From Candidatus Steffania adelgidicola (lineage in GTDB: Bacteria; Pseudomonadota; Gammaproteobacteria; Enterobacterales; Enterobacteriaceae): a stretch of 64,000 nucleotides of DNA. The stretch lies in the NCBI RefSeq assembly GCF_020541225.1, contig NZ_CP045889.1, positions 1,146,346-1,210,345 on the forward strand, given 5' to 3'. Position numbers and translations under genes: made by a program. Each line of letters starts with the position of its first letter. Position 1 is the stretch's first letter. Under the pieces are notes generated by a model. That model made no database searches and was not told where the DNA came from. It saw only the letters and a list, made by a program, of their open reading frames with translations. Positions 24,267 to 35,743 of this stretch are shown here, in pieces.

Positions 24267-25342
24267 TTTGGCTCGCTGAACATCTTGTTAAGTTTTATTC
24301 AGGGTTTAATATCTTTTCTTACTTAACCTTTCGTGCCATTCTAAGCCTCTTGACCGCCTTATTTCTATCCCTATGGATGGGACCGCATCTAATCACCTGG
24401 CTGAAAAGATTACAAGTCCAGCAAATAGTGCGCCATGATGGACCTGAATCACATTTCAGCAAAGATGGTACGCCTACTATGGGTGGATTGATGATCCTTG
24501 CCTCAATTACGATTTCAGTGCTTATATGGGCTTATCCGTCTAACCCTTATATTTGGTGTGTACTATTTGTTCTTCTGGGGTATGGTACCATAGGTTTTAT
24601 TGATGATTATCGCAAGGTAGTATGTAAAAATGCCAAAGGCCTTATTGCCTACTGGAAGTATTTTTGGCAGTCCGTGATAGCACTGCCGGTGGCGTTTACT
24701 ATGTTTGAGGTAGGAAAAGATACGCCAGCAACCCAATTGGTCATACCTTTCTTTAAAGATATTGTACCACAGCTTGGAATATGGTACGTAGTTTTGGCTT
24801 ACTTTGTTATTGTGGGGACTAGTAACGCCGTTAATCTAACCGATGGTTTAGACGGTCTGGCGATTATGCAAACTGTGTTTGTCGCGGGGGGCCTCGCACT
24901 GGTAGCGTGGGCTACTGGTAATGTGAATTTTTCAGGTTATTTACATATTCCATATGTACGCTTTGCTGGAGAGCTGGTGGTGGTATGTACAGCATGCGTC
25001 GGCGCCGGCATGGGATTTTTATGGTTCAACACTTATCCGGCGCAGGTGTTTATGGGTGATGTCGGATCATTAGCGCTTGGAGGGGCGATCGGGACTATCG
25101 CCGTCCTGGTACGCCAAGAATTTTTATTGCTTATAATGGGCGGTGTATTCGTCGTGGAAACACTCTCAGTCATTTTACAGGTAGGTTCGTTCAGATTACG
25201 GGGTCAGCGTATTTTCCGTATGGCACCCATTCATCACCATTATGAATTAAAAGGTTGCCCTGAGCCACGCGTCATCGTCCGTTTTTGGATTATTTCGCTA
25301 ATACTAGTTTTGATCGGATTAGCAACATTGAAGGTGCGTTAA
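24260..25342 (+). CDS. mraY: Phospho-MurNAc-pentapeptide transferase (lipid I synthase)
   Basis: Polytopic inner-membrane enzyme that transfers phospho-MurNAc-pentapeptide to undecaprenyl phosphate. Start at ATG 24260, preceded by AGGAG, giving [11 protein letters not shown] and 360 aa exactly as in E. coli. An upstream in-frame start at 24212 would lie deep within murF. Active-site Asp residues are in [17 protein letters not shown] and GDVGS, with IHHHYELKG near the end. About ten hydrophobic helices. Confidence 0.96.
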   Translation: MLVWLAEHLVKFYSGFNIFSYLTFRAILSLLTALFLSLWMGPHLITWLKRLQVQQIVRHDGPESHFSKDGTPTMGGLMILASITISVLIWAYPSNPYIWCVLFVLLGYGTIGFIDDYRKVVCKNAKGLIAYWKYFWQSVIALPVAFTMFEVGKDTPATQLVIPFFKDIVPQLGIWYVVLAYFVIVGTSNAVNLTDGLDGLAIMQTVFVAGGLALVAWATGNVNFSGYLHIPYVRFAGELVVVCTACVGAGMGFLWFNTYPAQVFMGDVGSLALGGAIGTIAVLVRQEFLLLIMGGVFVVETLSVILQVGSFRLRGQRIFRMAPIHHHYELKGCPEPRVIVRFWIISLILVLIGLATLKVR

Positions 25343-25344
25343 CT

Positions 25345-26664
25345 ATGACGGACTATCGGGGCGAACAGGTTCTAATTATCGGACTAGGGCTTACCGGCCT
25401 TTCGTGCATTGATTTTTTTCGGCGCCGCGGCGTAACACCTCGGGTGATGGATACTCGTTTTACACCGCCGGGCCTGGAAAAATTACCCGCTGAGATACCG
25501 CGATATCTGGGAGAACTAAATAAACAATGGTTATTCGACGCTACACTTATTATCACCAGTCCTGGTATACCCCTATCGCATCCAGACCTGACGGCGGCAG
25601 CAGCGGCCGGTATCGCCATCATCGGCGATATTGAGCTGTTTATACGTGAAGCAAAAGCACCGATAGTAGCGATAACCGGATCAAACGGCAAAAGTACCGT
25701 AACCCGTATGGTACAAGAAATGATCGCCCGAACCAACCGACAGGTTGGTGTCGGCGGTAATATAGGCTTACCGGCACTTATGCTGCTGCATCCGCCTCGA
25801 GAACTATATGTCCTAGAGTTATCAAGTTTTCAGTTAGAAACAACCCATAGTCTAAAAGCTGCGGCAGCTACCATTCTCAATATCAGCGAAGATCATATGA
25901 ATCGCTATCCGTTCGGTCTACAGCAATACCGAGAAGCTAAACTAGGTATTTACGACAATGCTGAAATTTGTGTTGTCAATACGGACGATGCGCTCACTCT
26001 ACCAACCGGTGGATATGACATGCGTTGTATCGGTTTTAGTTGCTCCGAGGGAAGTGACTATTCCCTGAGTCAGCGAGAGGAACAAACCTGGCTAATGGCA
26101 CAGGAAAAAGTGCTCCTCAACTGTGCTGAAATGGGCGTCGTAGGTCGCCACAACTACGTTAATGCTCTAGCAGCCCTAGCGCTGACAGACGCTATTGGGA
26201 TTGATCGCACGGCTAGTCTGGCAGGACTGCGCCAATTTCGCGGTTTGACACACCGCTTTGAGTTAATCCATGAACGCTACGGCGTACGCTGGATCAACGA
26301 CTCTAAAGCAACCAATGTGAGCAGTACAGCAGCAGCTATAAATGCGACAAAAGTAGTAGGCACGCTACATCTTCTGATGGGCGGGGATGGTAAATCCGCT
26401 GATTTCACACCGTTAAAGTCCTGGCTACAGAGCGAAAAAGTACAGCTTTATTGTTTCGGTCAGGATAGAAAAAAACTTTCATCCCTTTGTTCCAATAATA
26501 CGACATGTACAGAAAAACTGGAGCACGCAATGCAAATTATCGCCTCTCGGGTAAAGAGAGGAGATCTAGTGCTATTATCGCCAGGTTGCGCTAGCTTAGA
26601 TCAATTTGCTAATTTTGAAATGCGCGGTGAAATGTTTACTAGGCTAGCTCGTGAGCTGGGATAA
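25345..26664 (+). CDS. murD: UDP-MurNAc-L-alanine:D-glutamate ligase
   Basis: Adds D-Glu to UDP-MurNAc-L-Ala. ATG 25345, two bases after the mraY stop, gives 439 aa (E. coli 438) and an N terminus [19 protein letters not shown]; the longer frame from 25285 lies inside mraY. ATP loop [13 protein letters not shown] and the conserved WINDSKATN are present. The stop TAA (26662-26664) shares its last base with the ATG of the dead ftsW. Confidence 0.96.
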   Translation: MTDYRGEQVLIIGLGLTGLSCIDFFRRRGVTPRVMDTRFTPPGLEKLPAEIPRYLGELNKQWLFDATLIITSPGIPLSHPDLTAAAAAGIAIIGDIELFIREAKAPIVAITGSNGKSTVTRMVQEMIARTNRQVGVGGNIGLPALMLLHPPRELYVLELSSFQLETTHSLKAAAATILNISEDHMNRYPFGLQQYREAKLGIYDNAEICVVNTDDALTLPTGGYDMRCIGFSCSEGSDYSLSQREEQTWLMAQEKVLLNCAEMGVVGRHNYVNALAALALTDAIGIDRTASLAGLRQFRGLTHRFELIHERYGVRWINDSKATNVSSTAAAINATKVVGTLHLLMGGDGKSADFTPLKSWLQSEKVQLYCFGQDRKKLSSLCSNNTTCTEKLEHAMQIIASRVKRGDLVLLSPGCASLDQFANFEMRGEMFTRLARELG

Positions 26665-26953
26665 TGCGCTTTCTTAACTTAAAAACCACATAGTGGCTTA
26701 AGGTTGTAGAGATCTAGATCACACCATACCGTATAGTAACGTATACTGATGTTAGTAACACATCACGTTAATAAAAACTGTCAAATTAATTAGTATTGGC
26801 TTTCTCATGATTATGAGAGCGCTCAAGTACGATCAGGAGATACCTCTCAAATAATGCGTATTATTTTATTACGTGCAATATTTTCTAGCATGTTTATGCT
26901 ATCTTTATCTATTCTTAGCTATCGCCCTAATAATCCGATAGCGCGAGATATTC

Positions 26954-26980
26954 GATGCTACTGCGATTCGCAGTAGCATC
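26954..26980. repeat. Perfect 12-bp inverted repeat, 3-nt loop
   Basis: The left arm GATGCTACTGCG (26954-26965) is the exact reverse complement of 26969-26980; the loop is ATT. It lies inside the ftsW pseudogene. It is followed by TTGACTAATAATTTT rather than an immediate T-run, so it is not a convincing terminator. Confidence 0.9.
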
Positions 26981-27055
26981 TTGACTAATAATTTTAAACG
27001 TAATCTTTTACTTAAAAAGTAAAGTACGGGTGGGTAGATTGTGTCCACCCACTGC

Positions 27056-27076
27056 ATAATTCGTTAACCGAATTAT
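27056..27076. repeat. Perfect 8-bp inverted repeat, 5-nt loop
   Basis: Arms ATAATTCG and CGAATTAT around the loop TTAAC, within the ftsW pseudogene. One of the set of short-loop perfect hairpins in decayed DNA. Confidence 0.75.
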
Positions 27077-27779
27077 CCAAAAAGACATTGTTATACTATC
27101 TAGTTATATATGAGACGTACTGTTAGTTATTAAACCATGCAGTAACTACTTAAAATTTCATAAACGCATAAGTATCTAACAATTTAGATAACACTCGTGC
27201 TACTCTCTCCGCTTCACCTTAGAAGCGTTATGGATCTGTTGTATACCCATTCTAGCTGTCTTTTTTTTGATTATTAGTAAGCTGACAGAGTCACTTGATC
27301 GATTATTAGTCTATGAACTTTATAGGTAGTCTTACTTACTATTGCCGACCTAGATCGTATCTAGCAATTCCGTTTATTCTGAATTTTAAAGCATCATCAT
27401 TCAGGAATCACTACTAACTTAGTTAATCATTAATCGCGTCTGGCAGCACACTGCTTACTTTATTTTCCTTGTGTTAGATACAAGGGTAGGCACTAGGGTG
27501 TAATGCTGGAACTTTTGAAAAATTTTTTCTTACTTAAGAAAACCTAACCATTCGGTAATGGTACACTAAAAATTAACTAATGTTTTCCGATTTTGCCCTA
27601 TAATATCAGTGTCTAGTTTAGCTTTCAAGCGCTAGCATCCTGTCTATCCAAGGCTAGACATCCTTCCTAATCAGGGACAAATAGATCTTGATGTTTATTA
27701 TATTAACAAGAATTCTACTCTTCAACAAGAATTTTGATACGCGCCTGACAAAATACAGAGTTCGGTAAGGAAAAGGACG

Positions 27780-28841
27780 ATGGTACAAAAAACAAGACGA
27801 CTCATTGTGATGGCTGGAGGTACAGGCGGACATGTCTTTCCAGGACTGTCTGTGGCTGAGTACCTAATCACACAGGGGTGGCAGGTTCGCTGGCTAGGTA
27901 CTATTGATCGCATAGAAGCTGATTTAGTCCCGCAGCATGGCATAGATATAGACTATATCCGAATTGGTAGCCTACGCGGTAAAGGACTCAAATCTCAACT
28001 GAAAGCGTCATTACGCATTTTACCCGCTATATACCAAGCACGGAAAATAATGTGCTCCTGGCAACCGGATGTAGTACTCGGTATGGGTGGCTATGTTTCC
28101 GGACCAGGTGGCTTGGCTGCCTGGTCCTGCGGAATTCCATTAGTACTGCACGAACAAAACGGTATTGCTGGGCTGACTAATCGTCTCCTAGCAAAGATTG
28201 CTCAAAAAGTGCTCCAAGCATTCCCCGGGGCATTCCCTAATGCGGCAGTAGTAGGCAATCCGGTACGTGATGCAATATCATCACTGCCGCCACCAGAAAT
28301 ACGTTTTCAATATCGGACTGGACCACTTCGAGTACTAGTATTAGGCGGTAGTCAAGGTGCACACGTGTTGAATCAAGTCATGCCGGTAGTCGCTGCTCGT
28401 TTACCGAATCAATTGACTCTATGGCATCAAGTGGGTAAAGACGAGCTGGCAGAAGCCAGTCAAGGCTATGCTCTCATCAGGGAGACACAATATAAAACAG
28501 TAAAGTTTATCGATGATATCGCGGCTGCTTACGCCTGGGCTGACGTGATGGTATGTCGTGCCGGTGCACTGACGGTGAGTGAAATTGCAGCTGCCGGTCT
28601 AGCAGCTTTATTTGTGCCATTTCCACATCAAGATCGTCAGCAATATTGGAATGCAACCCCCCTGGTGAAAGTCTGCGCAGCGAAAATCATCGAGCAGACA
28701 GAATTCACAGTCGAACGGGTGAGCGCAGTACTTGCGAATTGGGATCGTTCTACACTACTAACTATGGCGCAGCGTGCAAGGGAAACGGCTATTCCCGACG
28801 CAACAATACGGGTTGCGCGGGAAGTAGCGGCTGCGGTGTAA
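27780..28841 (+). CDS. murG: UDP-GlcNAc:lipid I GlcNAc transferase (lipid II synthase)
   Basis: Peripheral inner-membrane GT28 enzyme making lipid II. The glycine-rich loop [17 protein letters not shown] is at the N terminus, [11 protein letters not shown] and the C-domain [13 protein letters not shown] follow. Acceptor and donor motifs [11 protein letters not shown] and [11 protein letters not shown] are intact. 353 aa (E. coli 355). An AAGGAAAAGG stretch just upstream can serve as ribosome-binding site. With ftsW dead upstream it probably depends on read-through or a local promoter. Confidence 0.96.
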   Translation: MVQKTRRLIVMAGGTGGHVFPGLSVAEYLITQGWQVRWLGTIDRIEADLVPQHGIDIDYIRIGSLRGKGLKSQLKASLRILPAIYQARKIMCSWQPDVVLGMGGYVSGPGGLAAWSCGIPLVLHEQNGIAGLTNRLLAKIAQKVLQAFPGAFPNAAVVGNPVRDAISSLPPPEIRFQYRTGPLRVLVLGGSQGAHVLNQVMPVVAARLPNQLTLWHQVGKDELAEASQGYALIRETQYKTVKFIDDIAAAYAWADVMVCRAGALTVSEIAAAGLAALFVPFPHQDRQQYWNATPLVKVCAAKIIEQTEFTVERVSAVLANWDRSTLLTMAQRARETAIPDATIRVAREVAAAV

Positions 28842-28919
28842 TCCTGAAAACCACATATCGACAAAACCAGAGGGGTCCCATATGCCGTCCTCAATATTTT
28901 TAAATAAAGAAATAATATA

Positions 28920-30368
28920 GTGAATCCACAACAACTGGCTAGACTGCGAACTTTTATCCCCGAGATGCACCGAGTTAAACGAATTCATTTCATCGGTATT
29001 GGTGGCGCTGGGATGGGGGGTATCGCAGAAGTTCTCGCTAATGAAGGTTATCAAATAAGTGGGTCTGATCTATCACCGAATGCAGTCACGCAACAGCTCA
29101 CAAAATTAGGCGCACAGATTTATTTCAACCATCGCTCTCAGAATATCTGTAACGCTAGCGTTGTCGTGGTGTCAAGTGCGATCACCTCTGATAATCCAGA
29201 AATTATAGCAGCTAAAGAAGCACACATTCCGGTAATCCAACGCGCTGAGATGCTATCAGAGTTAATGCGTTTTCGTCACGGTATTGCTATTGCTGGTACT
29301 CACGGAAAAACAACCACGACCGCCATGGTGGCCAGTATTTATGCTGAAGCTGGTCTCGATCCAACCTTTATCAACGGCGGATTGGTGAAAGCTGCTGGTG
29401 TACATGCTCGTCTAGGATGTAGTCGTTACTTAATTGCCGAGGCGGATGAAAGTGATGCTTCCTTTCTGCATCTGCAGCCAATGGTGGCAATTATTACCAA
29501 TATCGAAAAAGACCACATGGATACTTATCAAGGCGACTTTGAAAATTTAAAACAGACATTTATTAATTTTCTACATAATCTGCCTTTCTATGGCCGCGCT
29601 GTGATGTGTATTGACGATTCAGTGATTCGTGAAATACTGCCACGCATTAGGCGGCAAATTACCACCTACGGTTTTAGCAACGATGCTGAATTACGCATTC
29701 GTGATTACCGACAGAACGGTGCACGTTCCAGATTCTCTCTTATAAGAGAAGACAAACCTGACTTACAAGTCAAGCTTAATGCACCAGGTATGCACAACAC
29801 TTTAAATGCGGTAGCAGCAATTGCGGTAGCAAGTGACGAAGGGATCAATGACGAAAATATTTTACAGGCGATGCTGAAATTTCAGGGTACCGGCCGTCGA
29901 TTTGACGATTTAGGACATTATGACTTACGCAATATCAATGGAAAAAAAGGTGAGATTATGCTAGTGGATGATTACGGCCACCATCCTACTGAAGTTAATG
30001 CTACCATTAACGCAGCACGTACCGGCTGGCCTGACAAACGACTGGTGATGGTATTTCAGCCACACCGCTATACTAGGACGAGGGATTTATACGACGACTT
30101 TGCCAACGTACTCTCGAGCGTGGATGTCTTGCTTATGCTAGATGTATATCCGGCCGGAGAAGCACCAATTCCTGGCGCCGATAGCCGTTCCCTGTGCCGA
30201 ACAATCCGAAAACGAGGTAAAATAGATCCCATTTTAGTTCTAGACATAGATGCGCTATCGGTAACGCTAGGGCTAACACTGGAGCATAACGATTTAGTGC
30301 TAATGCAAGGCGCCGGCACAGTGGGAAAAATTGCGCGAAAATTAGCCGATAGCAATCTTAAGCTTTAA
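28920..30368 (+). CDS. murC: UDP-N-acetylmuramate:L-alanine ligase
   Basis: First amino-acid addition in peptidoglycan precursor synthesis. GTG start, 482 aa (E. coli 491), about 79 bp after murG. The N-terminal Rossmann motif [20 protein letters not shown] loop [13 protein letters not shown] and [11 protein letters not shown] are present. The Shine-Dalgarno is poor, so the start is less certain than the identity. The next genes in E. coli, ddlB and ftsQ, are missing or dead. Confidence 0.95.
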   Translation: MNPQQLARLRTFIPEMHRVKRIHFIGIGGAGMGGIAEVLANEGYQISGSDLSPNAVTQQLTKLGAQIYFNHRSQNICNASVVVVSSAITSDNPEIIAAKEAHIPVIQRAEMLSELMRFRHGIAIAGTHGKTTTTAMVASIYAEAGLDPTFINGGLVKAAGVHARLGCSRYLIAEADESDASFLHLQPMVAIITNIEKDHMDTYQGDFENLKQTFINFLHNLPFYGRAVMCIDDSVIREILPRIRRQITTYGFSNDAELRIRDYRQNGARSRFSLIREDKPDLQVKLNAPGMHNTLNAVAAIAVASDEGINDENILQAMLKFQGTGRRFDDLGHYDLRNINGKKGEIMLVDDYGHHPTEVNATINAARTGWPDKRLVMVFQPHRYTRTRDLYDDFANVLSSVDVLLMLDVYPAGEAPIPGADSRSLCRTIRKRGKIDPILVLDIDALSVTLGLTLEHNDLVLMQGAGTVGKIARKLADSNLKL

Positions 30369-30412
30369 CCTAACCCAAAATTTTAGTGAAATAATTTACT
30401 CTTTACTGACTT

Positions 30413-30600
30413 CCTTGAACAATTACTGCAACTGCAGCGGATTGGAATATCTCAGATAGAAATTAAACTACAAAGCTCTAAGAGAGCTAGACAGGTCTTC
30501 TGCTGGATATGCCAATAACACCACCCTCGCAGAACTAATTTTTCTACTGAACATAGGTGCTATGTAAATTAGATAAAAACATTTATCCTTTATTATTGCT
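30413..30600 (+). pseudogene. ftsQ: Possible FtsQ remnant
   Basis: Between murC and ftsA, where ddlB and ftsQ lie in E. coli. One frame from 30413 reads LEQLLQLQRIGISQIEIK then RARQV before a stop. This resembles the E. coli FtsQ stretch MGQMLAKDRFTLKEA ... RRSWQL, though with three extra residues. I saw no trace of DdlB. The remaining ~650 bp to ftsA is unreadable. FtsQ is the divisome scaffold linking FtsA/N to FtsLB and FtsWI. Position supports the call more than sequence does. Confidence 0.4.
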
Positions 30601-31249
30601 GAGTCTGATACTAATCAAATAACATTATTACAGGAATTATAACCATATGAGTAAAATGCGACAAGCGACAAACATAATACGACGAAAGATCGCAATATTC
30701 TTGAATCAAAATTGTGCGTATCTTTCTTAATAAAGTGAGGTAATGTGTATTACAGTCGTTGAAAGAATTTAAATTTAACGCGTTTAATCTATACCTAGAT
30801 TTTACTAGAATAGTAAAAACATGTACGGAATAGTAGTATAAACATATTTATAATATGGCGTCAACAGATAGAAAACTAACTTAATTCAACACTGTATAAC
30901 CAAGAATATACCAAATAAAACATGTTAGCGGATCCCTCAAATCATAGAATGAAGCAGTAAAGAGCGCTAAGTTTCCTTTCAAGGTGTCAAAATAATATAG
31001 CGCACCGATAATACTTATCGTGGCAGTTGAGAATATGGGAAAATATACGGCTTTACCTAAACTGAAAAGACAGAGCGACTAACTAAAAGCAGCGCTTTAT
31101 TAAGCTTGATCCGCTTCTTGTTTAACCAACGCATAACGCTAAAAAACGTATAAACTAAGTGAACTTGATACACCACTCAGCCATAATAATCAATTAGGTT
31201 ACAGCTAATCTCGAACCTGAAAACAGTAATAGGCACAGGTACAGGCACA

Positions 31250-32506
31250 ATGGTTAAAGCGACGGAAAGAAAATTAATAGTGGGGCTGGAGATCGGCACG
31301 GCCAAGGTGGTTGCCCTGGTAGGAGACATTCTACCCGATGGCATAGTAAACATCATCGGCATTGGCAGTTGTCCGTCGCGAGGTATGGACAAAGGTGGCG
31401 TCAATGATTTGGAATCAGTGGTAAAATGTGCACAGCACACCATCGATCAGGCAAAACTAATGGCGAACTGTCATATCTCGTCAGTGTATCTTGCTCTATC
31501 CGGAAAACATATCAGCTGCCAGAATGAAATTGGTATAGTGCCAATTTCTAACGAAGAAGTCACCCAAACAGACTTGGAATCTGTAGTACATACTGCGAAA
31601 TCCGTACGCGTACGCGATGAACACCGAATTCTACATGTTATTCCGCAGGATTATTCAATTGACTATCAAGAAGGAATTAAAAATCCCATTGGTCTATCTG
31701 GAGTGCGCATGCAGGCCAATGTTCACCTTATTACCTGCCATAATGATATGGCAAACAATACTATAAAAGCAGTTGAACGGTGCGGACTGAAAGTCAACCA
31801 ATTGATTTTTTCCGGTTTGGCATCCAGTTATGCAGTGTTGACCGAAGATGAACGCGAGCTCGGTGTCTGTGTCGTAGATATTGGCGGCGGCACGATGGAT
31901 ATCGTGGTGTATACTGCGGGGGCTCTTCGACACACTAAGGTGATTCCTTATGCCGGCAATGTTGTCACTAGCGACATTGCTTATGCCTTTAGTACACCAC
32001 CAACTGATGCTGAAGTCATAAAAGTCCGCCATGGCTGCGCACTTGGATCAGTAGTGAGTAGGAATGAAAGCCTAGAAGTCCCGAGTGTGGGCGGAAGACC
32101 GCCACGCAGTCTGCAGCGCCAGACCCTTGCCGAGGTAATCGAACCGCGTTACACCGAGCTGTTCAATCTGGTAAATGATGAAATTTTACGCCTACAGGAA
32201 CAACTGCAAACACAGGGACTAGAGCACTATCTAGCTGCAGGCATTGTATTAACGGGTGGCGCTACAAAAATCGACGGTTTAGTCGCATGTGCGCAGCAGG
32301 TCTTCCATACTCAGGTGCGCATCGGACAGCCGTTGAATATCAGCGGCCTAATAAATTATGCAGAAGAACCTTATTGTTCTACCGCCGTCGGATTGCTGCA
32401 TTACGGTAAAGAGTCACATTTAAGTAATGATGTAAATATAGCAAAACGAACATCAATCACCACATGGTTTAAGCAGTGTAGCAGATTGTTACGGAAAAAA
32501 TTTTAG
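31250..32506 (+). CDS. ftsA: Cell division protein FtsA
   Basis: Actin-like ATPase that anchors FtsZ to the membrane and recruits later divisome proteins. The actin-fold phosphate loops (VGLEIGTAKV, VVDIGGGTMDI) and VLTGGATKIDGL are intact. The C-terminal amphipathic membrane helix ends WFKQCSRLLRKKF. 418 aa (E. coli 420). ftsZ follows after 72 bp. Its downstream partners FtsQ, FtsL, FtsI and FtsW are lost here, which makes its retention notable. Confidence 0.96.
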   Translation: MVKATERKLIVGLEIGTAKVVALVGDILPDGIVNIIGIGSCPSRGMDKGGVNDLESVVKCAQHTIDQAKLMANCHISSVYLALSGKHISCQNEIGIVPISNEEVTQTDLESVVHTAKSVRVRDEHRILHVIPQDYSIDYQEGIKNPIGLSGVRMQANVHLITCHNDMANNTIKAVERCGLKVNQLIFSGLASSYAVLTEDERELGVCVVDIGGGTMDIVVYTAGALRHTKVIPYAGNVVTSDIAYAFSTPPTDAEVIKVRHGCALGSVVSRNESLEVPSVGGRPPRSLQRQTLAEVIEPRYTELFNLVNDEILRLQEQLQTQGLEHYLAAGIVLTGGATKIDGLVACAQQVFHTQVRIGQPLNISGLINYAEEPYCSTAVGLLHYGKESHLSNDVNIAKRTSITTWFKQCSRLLRKKF

Positions 32507-32578
32507 CGTTTTTAAAGATTACATCTGGCCCTAACGCCAGACGATTCCGAAGAGACAGGTACAAAACGGAGAAAAATT

Positions 32579-33739
32579 ATGTTTGAACCTATGGAATTAA
32601 CCAATGATGCAGTGATTAAAGTTATTGGTATTGGAGGCGGTGGTGGTAACGCTGTCGAATATATGGTACGTGAACGAATTGAAGGAGTGGACTTCTTTGC
32701 AGTCAATACGGATGCGCAGGCATTACGTAAGACAGCAGTTGGTCAAACTATTCAGATCGGGAGTGGTATTACTAAAGGACTAGGAGCCGGCGCCAATCCC
32801 GAAGTTGGTCGAAACTCCGCCGAAGAAGATCGTGAAGCCCTGCGAGTAGCACTTGAAGGTGCCGACATGGTATTTATTGCCGCCGGCATGGGGGGGGGGA
32901 CCGGAACGGGTGCTGCACCAGTTGTTGCGGAAGTCGCCAAAGATTTAGGTATTCTAACTGTGGCTGTAGTTACAAAACCCTTTAACTTCGAAGGTAAAAA
33001 ACGAATGGCGTTTGCTGAGCAGGGCATCTCGGAACTCTCCAAACATGTCGACTCGTTGATCACTATTCCAAACGATAAACTACTAAAAGTCCTCGGTCGC
33101 GGCATTTCATTATTAGACGCGTTCGGTGCCGCTAACAATGTGCTAAAAGGTGCTGTACAGGGTATCGCGGAACTCATTACCCGTCCCGGTCTAATGAATG
33201 TCGACTTCGCCGACGTACGTACTGTGATGTCAGAAATGGGCTATGCCATGATGGGCTCTGGTGCCTCTTCTGGAGAAGATCGCGCGGAAGAAGCCGCTGA
33301 AATGGCTATTTCTAGCCCGTTACTGGAAGATATCGATCTTTCCGGTGCCCGCGGGGTTCTAGTCAATATCACGGCCGGCTTCGATCTGCGTTTAGATGAA
33401 TTCGAAACTGTGGGCAATACTATTCGTGCATTCGCTTCTGATAATGCTACAGTGGTAATTGGTACTTCCCTAGATCCCGAAATGAACGATGAACTGCGCG
33501 TTACTGTTGTAGCCACCGGTATTGGGATGGATAAACGCCAAGAAATCACCCTTGTAACCAATAACCCGAACAATCAACCAATTATGGATAACCGCTACCG
33601 CGATCATCCTGCAGGTATCTCTTCACTCAATCCGGACCCAAAAACGGCGGTAAAGGCAGTCAATGAGGCAAATAATCAGAGGGGTAAAGAACCAGACTAT
33701 CTAGACATTCCAGCTTTCCTGCGTAAACAGGCAGATTAA
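32579..33739 (+). CDS. ftsZ: Cell division GTPase FtsZ
   Basis: Tubulin-like GTPase forming the division ring. The tubulin signature GGGTGTG, N-terminal [14 protein letters not shown] and T7-loop residues ([11 protein letters not shown]) are present. A variable linker leads to the conserved C-terminal peptide [15 protein letters not shown] that binds FtsA/ZipA. 386 aa (E. coli 383). AACGGAGAAAAATT supplies the ribosome-binding site. The codons of GMGGGT contain an uninterrupted run of ten G at 32890-32899, a likely slippage site. Confidence 0.97.
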   Translation: MFEPMELTNDAVIKVIGIGGGGGNAVEYMVRERIEGVDFFAVNTDAQALRKTAVGQTIQIGSGITKGLGAGANPEVGRNSAEEDREALRVALEGADMVFIAAGMGGGTGTGAAPVVAEVAKDLGILTVAVVTKPFNFEGKKRMAFAEQGISELSKHVDSLITIPNDKLLKVLGRGISLLDAFGAANNVLKGAVQGIAELITRPGLMNVDFADVRTVMSEMGYAMMGSGASSGEDRAEEAAEMAISSPLLEDIDLSGARGVLVNITAGFDLRLDEFETVGNTIRAFASDNATVVIGTSLDPEMNDELRVTVVATGIGMDKRQEITLVTNNPNNQPIMDNRYRDHPAGISSLNPDPKTAVKAVNEANNQRGKEPDYLDIPAFLRKQAD

Positions 33740-33838
33740 ACCCTGAATTTTGGGAAATATCCCTCTTTATGCTACACTCATCAGTCCGTTTTCATAAAGA
33801 AAAAATAAGCGGTACCGTTGAATATTGCGAGAAAACAG

Positions 33839-34756
33839 ATGATCAAACAGCGGACACTAAAGCGTATTGTTCAGGCTACCGGTGTGGGATTACATACTGG
33901 GAGAAAGGTCACACTAACACTATGCCCTGCAACGGCAAATACCGGTATCATCTATCGCCGAACTGACTTGAACCCACCAGTTGATTTTCTTGCCGCCGCT
34001 CGGTTAGTGCGTGATACCATACTTTGCACCTGTTTAATAAACAAGAATGGGGTACGGATTTCTACTGTTGAGCACCTAAATGCAGCTCTAGCAGGTTTAG
34101 GAATTGATAATATCATTATCACAGTAGATGCGCCTGAAATCCCAATCATGGATGGCAGCGCCAGCCCATTTGTTTATCTGCTGCTAGATGCTGGCGTTGT
34201 AGAGCTTAATAGCGCTAAAAAATTTTTACGCCTTAAACAGACAGTCCGCGTTGAAGATGGAGATAAATGGGCCGAGCTTGCACCGTATAATGGTTTCAGT
34301 CTTGATTTTACCATTGATTTCAAACGTTCTGTAGTTAGTGCAAGTACCCAACATTATTTCCTGAATTTCTCGTCTGAGTCATTCATAAGACACATCAGCC
34401 GTGCGCGCACTTTTTGCTTTATGCGAGATATTGAGCATTTGCAATCCCACGGCCTAGCTCTTGGCGGGAGCTTCGATTGTGCTATCGTACTCGATGACTA
34501 TCGAGTACTGAATGAAGATGGTCTTCGGTTTAAAGATGAATGTGTCCGCCATAAAATGCTCGATGCTATCGGAGATTTATTTATGTGCGGCTATAATATT
34601 ATTGGCGCTTTTAGCGCCTTTAAGTCTGGTCATGCCATGAATAATCAACTATTGCAAGCTTTGCTAAGTCGTCAAGAAGCCTGGGAACTTCTAACCTTTA
34701 AGAATGAAGCGGAACTCCCACTAGCTTTTCAGGCGCCTTCATGCGTTACAGCATGA
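33839..34756 (+). CDS. lpxC: UDP-3-O-acyl-N-acetylglucosamine deacetylase
   Basis: Zinc deacetylase, the committed step of lipid A synthesis. ATG 33839 gives [21 protein letters not shown] and 305 aa, exactly the E. coli length; an in-frame start at 33818 would add seven unrelated residues. Zinc and catalytic residues are in [24 protein letters not shown] and KSGHAMNN. In E. coli the protein is controlled by FtsH through its C-terminal tail; here the tail ends APSCVTA, close to the E. coli APSAVLA. Confidence 0.97.
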   Translation: MIKQRTLKRIVQATGVGLHTGRKVTLTLCPATANTGIIYRRTDLNPPVDFLAAARLVRDTILCTCLINKNGVRISTVEHLNAALAGLGIDNIIITVDAPEIPIMDGSASPFVYLLLDAGVVELNSAKKFLRLKQTVRVEDGDKWAELAPYNGFSLDFTIDFKRSVVSASTQHYFLNFSSESFIRHISRARTFCFMRDIEHLQSHGLALGGSFDCAIVLDDYRVLNEDGLRFKDECVRHKMLDAIGDLFMCGYNIIGAFSAFKSGHAMNNQLLQALLSRQEAWELLTFKNEAELPLAFQAPSCVTA

Positions 34757-34763
34757 GCGTAAA

Positions 34764-34811
34764 CGGCGCGTGATGACATCACGCTTCACGACGCCGCTAT
34801 TTTTTGTTTTT
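34764..34811 (+). terminator. Rho-independent terminator after lpxC
   Basis: Outer stem CGGCG (34764-34768) pairs with CGCCG (34792-34796), with an inner palindrome GCGTGATG/CATCACGC. TATTTTTTGTTTTTT follows. It lies between the convergent lpxC and dciA genes and ends the dcw transcript. Confidence 0.75.
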
Positions 34812-34846
34812 TGACTGATTGAATATTCATTAGATATTTATGTTCT

Positions 34847-35362
34847 TTAACAGACAGAGGGGCCACTCTCTCCTGCCAGTTTTGCTAGTCTTTCCAGGAT
34901 TTTTTTTAATTTCCCTTCAGAACGCCCTGCTACATCACGAATGTACGCAGCACTTTCTAAGCTTAAACACCGATTTTTTTTAAAATCCTGATAACAGTAG
35001 AGGTCTCTAACATTATGTGGAACGTTTAATTCCTGTTTTCTCGCCAACCCTGGGTTAATCCTGATGTCGATAGATAACAATGATGGTAGAATCTTTACTC
35101 TTAATGCGGATAATAATTGGGGTTGTTCATAGCATAACCGCATCTTCCAGCTAGCATTCGCAGTTTCCATTACAATTACACCCTGACGGACGTTGGCAAC
35201 ACGACACCAAGGACGAAGCAATACTGAAAGCTGCGAGTTCACTGCACGATTAAGATTTATCAGCATGAGAGCACGTCGCTGAATCCGCGATAGAGCAACT
35301 TGACCTGCTCTACCGGCATCGTCGAGAAAACTATCGATTAAATGAGGAAAACTATCGCGCAT
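34847..35362 (-). CDS. dciA: DUF721 / DciA-family protein
   Basis: Small basic protein of the DUF721 family, whose characterised members (DciA) help load the replicative helicase in bacteria without DnaC. The conserved segment CRVANVRQGVIVMETANASWKM is at about residues 53-74, followed by RLCYEQPQLLSALRV and SIDIRINP. 171 aa. It lies opposite to lpxC and secA in the lpxC-secM interval, where some enterobacteria carry such a gene. E. coli itself uses DnaC and lacks it, so the helicase-loading role here is an inference from family. Confidence 0.75.
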   Translation of the reverse strand: MRDSFPHLIDSFLDDAGRAGQVALSRIQRRALMLINLNRAVNSQLSVLLRPWCRVANVRQGVIVMETANASWKMRLCYEQPQLLSALRVKILPSLLSIDIRINPGLARKQELNVPHNVRDLYCYQDFKKNRCLSLESAAYIRDVAGRSEGKLKKILERLAKLAGESGPSVC

Positions 35363-35743
35363 ACTAACACTCCAGCATGATGCATTCTTAGATCATGAAA
35401 ATTCTAAATCCTTGGCGATAGCTTAGCAACTGTAATTTCTAGGCGCATCTCCTGTTAGGAGCACACCACCTAGTTTTAATCTGTCGTTATTATTGCCAGG
35501 ATGAGAGGATATCCTCCATCAATTTGAGAACCAGTATCTCTCACTTGGTCGGGAGAGTAACTTTTAGGCTACCTTTAACCAGAGGGGGACTCAATTGAAT
35601 ACCACATTATCTACTCCACTCTATCGATTACGGGTATCAGCGTGCCATAAGTACAATTATCGATCATTTCTCTATGGCCTGAACTCCAAAATTTCTTCGC
35701 AGGTGGTCTAGGATTATTATTAACAAACGGATTACATGATTAG

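Larger units (their letters stand above)
26664..27768 (+). pseudogene. ftsW: Septal glycosyltransferase FtsW remnant
   Basis: Lies between murD and murG, as ftsW does in E. coli, and both ends can be read. The start MRFLNLK (ATG 26664, TAATG overlap with murD) matches MRLSLPRLK. Near 26792 IGFLMI matches IGFIMV of the first membrane helix. At 27731-27768 RIL, a 2-nt shift, then TRLTKYRVR-stop matches the C-terminal RIDYETRLEKAQAFVRG. The middle is full of stops. FtsW polymerises septal glycan with FtsI. The 12-bp hairpin at 26954 is inside. Confidence 0.8.
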
